Source: Salminus brasiliensis
Taxonomy: Eukaryota; Chordata; Actinopteri; Characiformes; Bryconidae
Length of the DNA stretch: 64,000 nt
Reading direction: 5' to 3'
Assembly: GCF_030463535.1 (NCBI RefSeq)
Contig: NC_132881.1
Coordinates: forward strand, 48,178,358 to 48,242,357
The notes under the pieces are model-generated. The model saw only the letters and a program-made list of their open reading frames with translations, had not been told where the DNA came from and ran no database searches. The position numbers and the translations under genes were made by a program. Positions 1 through 10,146 of this stretch are shown piece after piece (the first letter of the stretch is position 1; each line of letters opens with the position of its first letter).

Positions 1-577
1 GCTCCTCTCTTAGCTCTTAGCTTAATCCAGCCCAGTGACTGATCGTCCATTTAGCTCTTAAAAAGATGGTGAAGCTTTTCTCTATTAAAGCTTCTGTGCT
101 GGAGCTTCGTCGTGTTCCAGGCTAAAGTTCTCTAAACTACACTGAGAGATTATAAGAAAAAAGGATGGAGGATTCCTTTAGACAGTTTATTAGGCACCCC
201 ACCCACACCCTACATTTAGCTGCTTGTTCTCCCGCCCAAAAATTCAAGGACATGCCAGCTAGCATTTTAACTCGTGATTAATCAGAATTAATCAATCACA
301 GAATATTGTTGTGATTAATGTCATTAATCTTTTAATAGACTGACACCACTCCCATAAACACATGTCCAGCCATTTCATCACTGCACGGCTGACTTCAGCC
401 AGTCAAGCAGTTTCTATGACACCAGTTGGACCAGTTAGGCAGGGAGGACCACCACCACCACCACCACAGCACAACAAAGGCATGCAGGTTAGCTGATATT
501 GCTATGGAAACCACAGACCCCCGAACAAAAGATATGAGGCAAGGTCCTACCTAACTAATCAACTACACTATTAATGA
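1..577. other. Intergenic, no gene recognised
   Basis: No coding segment, RNA gene or clear repeat unit stands out apart from a short (ACC)n run near 449-467. The segment ends where a transposon-derived element begins at about 578. Confidence 0.5.
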
Positions 578-668
578 CACTATATGTCCAAATGTTTGTG
601 GACACCCCTTCTAATGAATGCATTCCGCTACTTTAAGTTGCACCGATTGCTGATACAAATGTGCAAAT

Positions 669-711
<43 letters not shown>

Positions 712-960
712 GCTTGTCTAGAGCCTGTAGAGAGGAAGTACTGCCAATAGAATAGGACTCTCTGGAGCAGATCAACCTGATGACCCTATTGGCTCCATGC
801 TGCCTAATAATGCCAGGCGTGGGCTAGAGGGGTATAAAGCCCCCCAGCATTGAGGAGCTGAGGAGCAGTGGAAGAACTGTGTTCTCTGGAATGATCGTGG
901 TGGAGCTTCATCCAGTACATTGAATGGGATGAGTTGGGGAGCTGGGGGTGATGAGCTGGT
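578..960 (+). mobile_element. Non-autonomous TIR element, family A, 3'-truncated copy
   Basis: It starts with the family A terminus CACTATATGTCCAAATG and carries the family's internal landmarks, including TGCCAGGCGTGGGCTAG and CCCCCCAGCATTGAG. The 3' part with the opposite terminus is missing. A (CA)n run lies at about 670-706. Family A occurs at least ten times in the window, in both orientations. The full form is roughly 400-500 bp, with imperfect ~28-bp terminal inverted repeats beginning CACTATATG and no coding capacity. I cannot name the superfamily with certainty. Confidence 0.7.
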
Positions 961-1002
961 GGGGTGGTGGCCTCACCAGCCTCTTCACACCTCCACCCCA
1001 TA

Positions 1003-1035
<33 letters not shown>

Positions 1036-1610
1036 TCTGCACCCTGCACTTATTTACTTACTGGAACTGTGACCTATGCTCGGTCACACTGCACCCACCA
1101 AAGACTCCTCCCCACCCACGCTACACCTGAGTTCACACCTGATCCAGCCTCTTTATGTTAATAGTAATGAAAACATTTCATATTAAACCTGTATATTTTA
1201 AACAGTGCAGTAATGTGTGTGCAGTGTATCTATACTGTGTGTAGTGTGTGTATAGTGTGTGTGTGTGCAGTAATAAAAACATATATATTTCCATTTATTT
1301 AAATTGGGAATGGGAATTTAATCACATGGACAATTTCACCCAATGGAACGGAATAAATAATATTTGTTAGCAAGCCACTGAGACCTCTTAAATCTTAAAT
1401 CTGAATGTATTTTCTTTCAAAGAACTGTTTATTGTACCTCTACGAGGCTTTGTCCTTAAAATGTTTAATTAATAAAAAAAATTAAAAAATTAAAAACAGC
1501 AAATAAATAAATAGTTAGCAAGCTAATGCACGCTAAAGGAACTAGCTAGCTCGATAGCAGATAGCCAGTGCACAATAGCTAGCTATCTATTGGTATCAGC
1601 TTTATACACT
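961..1610. other. Intergenic, AT-rich with CA/TG microsatellites
   Basis: There is a (CA)n run at about 1004-1034 and a degenerate TG-rich stretch at about 1216-1268. The rest is AT-rich with repeated AGCTAGC-like words around 1515-1590. No gene seen. Confidence 0.5.
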
Positions 1611-1823
1611 AGCGCAGCAACGACAATGTTATACCGTTGAACTTGCTAATAAGTAAATATTAATGAATAAATATTCATAAATATTTATTTAATAAATAGA
1701 TATTAAATGTGGAGATAAAAACTGCTCAGTTATGATCAGTAAATATCTTTCAATTTATTGATTAATTAATCTGGCATATAAGTATGACAGCCGGTGAAGA
1801 TAGGCATCTGTGTCACCGGTGTC

Positions 1824-3168
1824 GTGACACATCCTATTTCCCTGGACACATTTTACCCTTCTGGACACATCCTATCCTCCTGGACACATCCTATCCCCCC
1901 AGACACATCCTATCACCCCGGACACATTTTACCCTCCTGGACACATCCTATCCTCCTGGACACATCCTATCCCCCCAGATACATCTTACCCTCCTGGACA
2001 CATCCTATTCCCCTGGACACATCTTACCCTCCTGGACACATCCTATCCCCCTGGACACATCTTACCCTCCTGGACACATCCTATCACCCCGGACACATTT
2101 TACCCTTCTGGACACATCCTATCCTCCTGGACACATCCTATCCTCCTGGACACATCCTATCACCCCGGACACATTTTACCCTTCTGGACACATCCTATCC
2201 CCCCAGACACATCCTATCACCCCGGACACATTTTACCCTCCTGGACACATCCTATCCCCCCAGACACATCCTATCACCCCGGACACATTTTACCCTCCTG
2301 GACACATCCTATCCTCCTGGACATATCCTATCCCCCCAGATACATCTTACCCTCCTGGACACATCCTATCCTCCTGGACACATCCTATCCCCCCAGATAC
2401 ATCTTACCCTCCTGGACACATCCTATCCTCCTGGACACATCCTATCCCCCTGGACACATCCTATCACCCCGGACACATTTTACCCTTCTGGACACATCCT
2501 ATCCCCCTAGACACATCCTATCCCCCCAGATACATCCTATCCAGCTGGACACATTTTATCCCCCTGGACACATCCTATCCCCCCGGACACATCTTATCCC
2601 CCTGGACACATCCTATCCCCCCGGACACATCTTATCCCCCTGGACACATCCTATCCCCCTAGACACATCCTATCCCCCCAGATACATCCTATCCAGCTGG
2701 ACACATTTTATCCCCCTGGACACATCCTATCCCCCCGGACACATCTTATCCCCCTGGACACATCCTATCCCCCTGGACACATCCTATCCCCCCGGACACA
2801 TCCTATCCCCCTGGACACATCCTATCCCCCCGGACACATCCTATCCCCCCGGGCACATCCTATCCCCCTGGACACATCTTATCCCCCTGGACACATCCTA
2901 TCCCCCTGGACACATCCTATCCCCCCGGACACATCTTATCCCCCTGGACACATCCTATCCCCCTGGACACATCCTATCCCCCCGGACACATCCTATCTCC
3001 CTGGACACATCTTATCCCCCTGGACACATCCTATCCCCCTGGACACATCCTATCCCCCCGGACACATCCTATCTCCCTGGACACATCTTATCCCCCTGGA
3101 CACATCCTATCCCCCTGGACACATCCTATCCCCCTGGACACATCCTATCCCTCTGGACATATCCTACT
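1824..3168. repeat. 19-bp minisatellite, about 70 copies
   Basis: The unit is close to GGACACATCCTATCCCCCT. It repeats head to tail with substitutions such as CATTTTACCC or CATCTTACCC. The unit length is not a multiple of three, so reading it in any frame gives a 19-residue periodic peptide. The long open frames across it are therefore products of the repeat, not a gene. The array lies between the arms of the inverted-repeat element. Confidence 0.92.
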
Positions 3169-3340
3169 AGGAACTCGGCTGGCTAACCAGAAGCATGCTA
3201 GACTAGCTAATACAATCGAAGGGGGATCAGCTGGACTGGTTAACTAGTAGCATGATAGCTAATACAGTCGAGGGGGTGAACCAGCTCAGCTGGCTAACCA
3301 GTAGCATGCTAGCCAATCAGCTGGCTAACGCACTGGGTCC
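3169..3340. repeat. Short imperfect ~55-bp repeats
   Basis: Three loosely similar blocks share the words GGCTGGCTAACCAG, AGCATG.TAG and CTAATACA.TCGA.GGGG. They follow the 19-bp array inside the same inverted-repeat element. Confidence 0.45.
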
Positions 3341-3640
3341 TAAATGGTCCTTCTGTAAGGTGACGTCAGAGGGGATGGGATGTGTCCGGGGGGAGATAAG
3401 ATTAGTCAAGACAAATCCTATGTCCTGGGATGTCGTGACACACCTTATCCCCCCGACTGTTCCATTGGTTAAAATCATGCATGTGATTAATGGTCCATCT
3501 TCCCGCAGCTGTCGTACTTATCTGACAGATTAAAATAATCAAAAGATATTGATCAAGATATTGATACTGATCATTACTGAGAAGTTCTTTATGTTAAACA
3601 CTTATTAGCAAGTTCAACAATATAATATTGTTGTTGCTAC

Positions 3641-4860
3641 TAGAGATGCAGCGATCCAATATTAGGATGGCATATTGGTCACGATATTAACTAAATTAGC
3701 TGGATCGGGTATCGGATGATTACGCAGATTCATGGAACCGATCCTTTCGCTTTAATTTGTCGGTGTGAGACTGAACAACATGTGCAAATAAATAAATGAC
3801 AAATGGCCATTTAGTTTATTTATGTCTGTGTTAACTTGTTTCATTATATAAAGTAATGATTAAGTCAATCCTGATGCCTTAAGTCTCTCCCACATGGTGA
3901 GGTTATGGTTTATTAATTCATCAATGATATCGGACTTCATATCAACCGATATGGAAGGTTTATGTATCGGTATCGGTATCAGTATCAGTATCAGTATCAG
4001 TATCGGTATCGTATCAGTATCAGTATCAGTATTGATATCAGTATTGATATCAGTAATAGTATCGGTATCAGTATCAGTATCAGTATCGGTATCAGTATCA
4101 GTATCAGTATTGATATCAGTAATAGTATTGGTATCAGTATCAGTATCAGTATCGGTATCAGTATCAGTATTGATATCAGTAATAGTATCGGTATCAGTAT
4201 CAGTATCAGTATTGATATCAGTAATAGTATCAGTATCAGTATTGATATCAGTATCAGTATCGGTATCAGTATCAGTATCAGTATCAGTATTGATATCAGT
4301 AATAGTATCAGTATCAGTATCGGTATCAGTATCAGTATCGGTATCAGTATCAGTATCAGTATTGATATCAGTATCAGTATCAGTATTGATATCAGTAATA
4401 GTATCAGTATCAGTATTGATATCAGTATTAGTATCAGTATCAGTATTGATATCAGTAATAGTATCAGTATCAGTATTGATATCAGTATTAGTATCAGTAT
4501 CAGTATTGATATCAGTAATAGTATCAGTATCAGTATTGATATCAGTATTAGTATCAGTATCAGTATCGGTATCAGTATTAGTATCAGTATCAGTATCGGT
4601 ATCAGTATCAGTATCAGTATCAGTATCGGTATTGATATCAGTAATAGTATCAGTATCAGTATTGATATCAGTAATAGTATCAGTATCAGTATTGATATCA
4701 GTATCAGTATCAGTATCATGATGCCTTAAGTCTCTCCCACATGGTGAGGTTATGGTTTATTAATTCATCAATGATATCGGACTTCATATCAACCGATATG
4801 AAACGTTTATGTATCAGTATCGGTATCAGTATCGGTATCGATATCAGTATCGGTATCAGA
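3641..4860. mobile_element. hAT-like element remnant with expanded internal hexamer array
   Basis: The left part (AGAGATGCAGCGATCC, GGATCGGGTATCGGATGAT) resembles the ends of fish hAT-type elements whose subterminal DNA is rich in TATCGG words. A related fragment, in the opposite sense, lies at 6905-7060 and shares ACCATGTGGGAGAGACTT and TAATAATTCATAAACC-like blocks. A 95-bp leader occurs twice, at 3872-3965 and 4719-4812, each followed by TATCAG/TATCGG hexamers. Assignment to hAT is an inference from end-like sequence only. Confidence 0.5.
3961..4717. repeat. Hexanucleotide array (CAGTAT/CGGTAT/TGATAT)
   Basis: About 750 bp of GTATCA-type hexamers. Recurrent variants CGGTAT, TGATAT and AGTAATAGTAT form a higher-order pattern. 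A shorter array of the same hexamers follows the second leader at about 4815-4857. Open frames on both strands encode only simple Ser/Val/Ile repeats and are not genes. Confidence 0.92.
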
Positions 4861-5089
4861 CGTTGTGTCCCCAGTAGTGCTAGCTGGCATGTCCATAGTG
4901 TGCCTATTCCACGTCATCAGCTGAAAGCGTGTGGGATGCATGAACGCGCCCACAGAGGCGAATCTGCGCAGGGACGTGAATGCGCGGATCTGCGTGAACA
5001 CACCCTGAGGTTTCGAAACGCAGCGCAGCAGCAGCGCACACCTACTTCCGCTCCCCAGCCTGCCTTTACCAGAATACACTCATGTAGTT

Positions 5090-5124
<35 letters not shown>

Positions 5125-5290
5125 GCACGCACACACACGCGCTGCTCTTACTGCGGTAATAATCTTTACCCGGAAAGTAACCATGGCGGCCCGTCGAGCC
5201 CTGCTCCCCCACAGACCGCAGTAACACCGGAACACCACGTCGACCGAGCAGCCGAGCGGGGCTCCACTGGGTAACGTTCAACTCCTGCAG
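4861..5290 (+). promoter_or_regulatory. irf2: Probable irf2 promoter and 5' non-coding exon region
   Basis: This CpG-rich block lies about 0.5-0.9 kb upstream of the first irf2 coding exon. That exon opens at a splice acceptor (AG at 5808-5809) seven bases before the ATG, so a non-coding exon must lie upstream. Candidate donors include GTAACG at 5271 and GTAACC near 5176. A CCGGAAAGT ETS-like word is near 5170. Neither the transcription start nor the donor can be fixed from sequence alone. A (CA)n run sits at about 5093-5122. Confidence 0.4.
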
Positions 5291-5316
5291 CCACACTCAC
5301 ACACTGTACAGCGGGA

Positions 5317-5358
<42 letters not shown>

Positions 5359-5809
5359 TCTGTGTATACTCTACACCGCCTCCGACCTCCCTCAACTGCT
5401 GCCACTGAGGGCAGGCTGCTCATAAGGCAGCTCTGTGGGGTTGGAGGTGGGCTTCCAGCTCTGTGGGGTTTGGGGTATTAATGCTTACCAACAACATCTA
5501 ATTCACACTGAAACAGAAAGACATAAACCCCTTTACCCAGCACTCAAACCAGTGTGGAAAAGTAACGCGAGGGCTCTCATCAGCATCATCTGTCAAACAT
5601 GGTGGAGGCACTGGTATTGCATGGGCATGTGTGGCTGCTATGGAGCTGGGTGGCTGGTGTGTATTGATGGTGCTCAGCAGGATGGGGTCTGAAATGTACA
5701 GAGCTTTACCACACTCCTAATTCTGGCTGATTGCTGTCGTTTGGGATCAGGGAGGACTGATGTTAGTTTTTTACTGACCTGCGAAGTAAAGCTTGTGTTT
5801 ATTAAACAG
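5291..5809 (+). other. irf2 first intron (proximal part) with repeat remnants
   Basis: It contains a (CA)n run at about 5319-5352. At about 5595-5690 there is a stretch beginning ACATGGTGGAGGCACTGGTAT that resembles decayed transposon coding DNA common in fish genomes. No conserved exon is seen. Confidence 0.35.
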
Positions 5810-5816
5810 GGTGAAG

Positions 5817-5903
5817 ATGCCTGTGGACAGGCAGCGGATGAGACCATGGCTGGAGGAGCAGATCAACAGTGGAAAAATCCAGGGTCTGCAGTGGGTTAAT
5901 AAG
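5817..5903 (+). CDS. irf2: irf2 coding exon 1
   Basis: Encodes residues 1-29, with Trp11 and Trp26. The exon itself starts at 5810 after the acceptor TTAAACAG. The ATG at 5817 is chosen because [16 protein letters not shown] aligns with the known IRF1/2 N-terminus. Donor GTACTT at 5904. Confidence 0.95.
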
Positions 5904-5958
5904 GTACTTTACATATACTGTTAGTAAAAGTGTGAAAGTGTGTGTGTGTGTGTATATG

Positions 5959-6013
<55 letters not shown>

Positions 6014-9000
6014 GTAATGTGTGTGTGTGTATATATTAAACCCACACATATTAAACCCAGCAGAAATACAATATACAGCTTGTGTAAAAGTTTTGGTCCC
6101 CTTTGACAATTAGAATGGAAGAGGCTGCTGATCCGGGCGGTACGTAGGGGTGTGACAGTACACAAACATCGTGGTTCAGTTCGCACCGTGGTTCAGACCT
6201 CACAGTTCAGTAGGAGTATGGTTACCATACTGGGGGAAAAAGTTACTTTTCCAGAGAAATTGAGAAAAAAATACATTCTTAACTCTTAATGAAAATTGTG
6301 CTGATATGTGTCATTTTGGGCCGATTCTATTGGTTCAGGTGTTCGCACAATGTAAAAAGTGAAGTGTTTTTAAATGAGATATATTCAAATTAAATTGTAA
6401 AGTTTTTAAACCAACACTGAATATATATATTGTGTCGTATCAGAAGGAAAATATGTAGCAGTGTAATTAAGTACTGTAATTTGTCCATATTCACCTTTAC
6501 AGAGCTAAAAAAGATTTTTTTTCAGTTTTTATTTTTCAGCAGTTTATCACAGAAAGACTGTTAACCCAAACCTCCACTTGTTTTGTTTAGGAGGAAAATA
6601 TTTTCCAGATCCCATGGATGCATGCGGCCAGACATGGCTGGGATCTGGATAAAGACGCTCCGCTCTTTATGAACTGGGCCATTCACACAGGTATCCCCAT
6701 CTCTCACTGTTCTTGTGCTGTAAGATTTATATTAAAAGGGCAGCTCACTATTTTTATCTTTTTTTTATTGCATAATTAAATGGTTTAGATTTAAACAACC
6801 TCATTAGCAGCGTTTTGGGAGCAAATGATGTGATGTGACACATTTAGGCTATTGTTTAGTTGTGTTTATAATAAAAAAAATAATAAAAACTTACTTGTTA
6901 AATATAGGGATGCACGATCGGACTTTTTCTGTTCCGATACCATTAAATAAACTTTGCAGATCGGTTTATACTGATCCGATACCTTTAATAATTCATAAAC
7001 CCTATACCCGACCATGTGGGAGAGACTTTAGGCATCGTGACGTCATTACCCCTCAGCTCAGTTCAGCCCTGGTGTCTCACTATTGCTAAAAAAGTGGCAG
7101 AAAAGTGGCTTTTAAAACAGAATTTACTGATATATATATATATATATCTAGTGGAAACTTTGGACCTTGTGGGACTGAAACAGTGTTGGGCCGGGTCTGC
7201 CTGCCTGCCTGCACTGCTTTAGAGTAAACAGAGCAGGCTGCCAAAGTGAGGTGTGCAGGTTTGATCTGTTTTTCCAGGCTGATAGTTGATGACGGGTTGA
7301 CGGTATAGTGCTGGTTAGATGGGGTAAGCCGGCTTGCCGTTTGCTATGATATGCATATCATGTCTGTAGATGAAGCCTAGAATAGCGGCGGTGCAGGAGT
7401 CGGGTTCAGTAACCGGATCGGTCCCATAGATCCACCTATTTATCCACCTTAACCACTGAAGTGTGCTGCAGACTCCTGTTGGAAATGTGTCCTCATGCTG
7501 AGACGCTGTTCTTCCTGCAGGAAAATACCATCCGGGAGTAGACAAGCCTGATCCCAAGACATGGAAGGCGAACTTTCGCTGTGCCATGAACTCACTGCCG
7601 GACATCGAGGAAGTGAAAGATAAGAGCATGAAAAGAGGAAGCAATGCCTTCAGAATGTACCGCATGCTTTCTCCCGCCGAAAAAGCTGCTAAAAAAGGTA
7701 TGGCTAACCTCAACCTCTGCTTCGTCCACCACACAGCACCACAAGCTTTGGGTCTGGTCAGAATCTGTTCCTGAGAAGAGTTGTGCGAGCAGAAGATGAG
7801 CTGATCTCCAAAAAGCAGAAAGATATGATTTTTTTTAAATAATGAAGAAGGAAAAGGGCTGGAAGCAAAAGTTTGGGTACCCTGCATGGTCAGCACCCTG
7901 TTGTTGAGTATCGCAGCTTATAAACACTTTCTGTAGCAGCTTCTTGGGACATCTTGCTGCTCTGCTCTTCTGCAAAGGTGTCAGAAGTAGTTCGAAGTGG
8001 AGATACTAGGGTTTAAAAGACTTCTATAGAAGCTGAAGTATCAACTGAAGCTTTTTACTCCAGTAAAAGTGTAAAAGTACTGGTTTCAGAACGACTTCAA
8101 GTAGAAAAGTAAAAGTAATGGAAGGAAAACAAAGGCTGAAAGCTTAGGCCGCACCACAGGGGTCTATAGTGCACTACAGACGTCTGCTGTGAGCTGCTGG
8201 AGAGGGACGGGACGTGTGCAGGTGTGATGGATCTCTTATAAACCAATAGGGAGTCAGAATGGTTTCTGTTTATACTTCTCATCCAATCAGGATCAGACTC
8301 ACACTTTCCGGATGGAGAGATTTATCTGGAGAGGGTTTTTATTGATGACGAGCCGGAATGAAAACAAAGGGAAATGAAATAGGAGGAACTGATTTTAAAA
8401 TATAAGGAGGAGAAAGTTCAGATAATTGGGTGAAAATGTGAGAAGTAGAAGTAAAAATTACTCCAGTAAAGTTTAGAGAACCAACATTTCTACTTAAGTA
8501 AAGTAACAAAGTATTTGTACTTTATTACTCGACACCTCTGTTCCTCTGGGGTCTGTCTACAGATTTTTCAAGATTTCAGCATTCAGCAGTCCCCAGGTCT
8601 CAGGTTTTATTCTGCTGACTTTTTCATGAAGGTGATATCAGTGCAGGAGTCGCTGCACAGTAGAACAGTGCTCCACCACTTCAGGGTCTGCTCAATCTTC
8701 CTTTTCCGTATTTTTTCCGTCTTCTTGGTCTTCCAGACCTCAGCCTGACCTCCACCGTTCACGTTAACTGACTTTTCTTAACTCTATTAGGAACTGAGGA
8801 CACGGCTCCTCACTTATGCTAATGTTCAGAGTGCTCAGCAGGTGCTTATTGGAGCCCATGGCTGCTGATCGTTGGGATGAGTTTTTTTTTTTTTTATAAA
8901 GCTTCTGAGCTTCTGAAGCGTCTGAGATCTTGTTCAGAGTTATCAGAGAGCTCCGATCTCTCGTGTTGCCAAGACGCGCGCATAGTACTTCCTTCCTTTT

Positions 9001-9982
9001 TCACTCTAAAAATGTACAAATCTAAAATAATAGAGGAGTCATGTCTCCATGGTGTTTTTTTTTCTTCTTAACGCTTCTAAAAGTGAATAAAACAATAGTA
9101 ACACACTAATGTTGCTTAAAATGTTTAAAAAGTGTAATCTAGATGTTTTGGAGATCAGCTCCAAACATCTTCTACTCACTTAACTCTTCACAGTCACAGA
9201 TACTCTGATCAGAGTGCCAAAAATTTTTATACCGCTCTATCTCTGGTGTATTCCTTATAGTAAACAGCAGGGGTGTCCCGATCCAGTTAGCTTCCCCCGA
9301 TCAATTCCGATCCCATCTTTGTGTGTGTATAAATGATCCAGCCCCACAGTTTAGATCAGCTGAGCTGCTGATTAATCCATTCAGTAAAATCCCTTTATGT
9401 TTAGTAGCAGTTTCTATAATCAGACATTCTGGGTCGATTGATTTAGTTCAGTTTTCTTAAAATTACTTTGGCTAAATGCAGTCAAATCCTCACAGCAATG
9501 TTCCTCCAAAATCTAGTAGAAAGTCTTCTTCCCTGGACAGCAGAGACAGTTACTCCAACAAAAGCAGGACAAATTTTAAAACCATTGATTTCAGAAAAAA
9601 CAGTGAAAGAGCAGGTGTCCCAATACTTTTGTCCATATAGTGTGTGTATTTGCGGTGCTTTGAGGAGCCTGCAAGGAACTCTTTTTTTTCCCCAAAGCTT
9701 TAAATTGAGGAACCTCCAAAGGTTCCTCAACAGTGTACGTCTAGAACATGTTTGTCTGTTTTGTGAATGTGGTTCTGTTGTTTTGGCATAAGTTCTTCTC
9801 ACACCTCAGAACTGTTCTTCTCTTTATAAATGATGCTGCTGGTTCCTCAGTGAAAAGGAAGATGGACCGGGAACCGAAACCGAGGGTAGGAGAACCTCGA
9901 CTCGACCACACTGTGGATTCTAGGTGTTTTTTTTTTTTTTTTAAGTTCTGGTCACTTACTTTCAGTCTAAACGTCTCTCTCT

Positions 9983-10050
<68 letters not shown>

Positions 10051-10056
10051 CTCTCT

Positions 10057-10099
<43 letters not shown>

Positions 10100-10102
10100 G
10101 CT

Positions 10103-10146
<44 letters not shown>

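Larger units (their letters stand above)
1611..3640. mobile_element. ~2 kb inverted-repeat (fold-back) element enclosing a minisatellite
   Basis: The stretch around 1611-1800 is repeated as an imperfect reverse complement around 3480-3640. Matching blocks are TTGAACTTGCTAATAAGT near 1635 against its complement near 3600, then a shared ATGATCAGTA block, then an AATCTG...ATAAGTA.GACAGC block. The arms are about 160-190 bp with a few indels. The interior is the 19-bp minisatellite. No transposase is visible, so this is a non-autonomous element. Exact ends and target duplication are unclear. Confidence 0.6.

Noticed and set aside
1784-2662. Long open frames of ~240-290 codons on the plus strand
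   Set aside because: They only read through the 19-bp minisatellite, giving a 19-residue periodic peptide in every frame.
3894-4721. Open frames of 240-275 codons on both strands (Ser-Val/Ile repeats)
   Set aside because: They read through the hexamer array. Open frames in several phases on both strands are expected from such a repeat.
7315-7896. 193-codon minus-strand open frame across irf2 exon 3
   Set aside because: Antisense to a conserved coding exon and two introns, with no domain.
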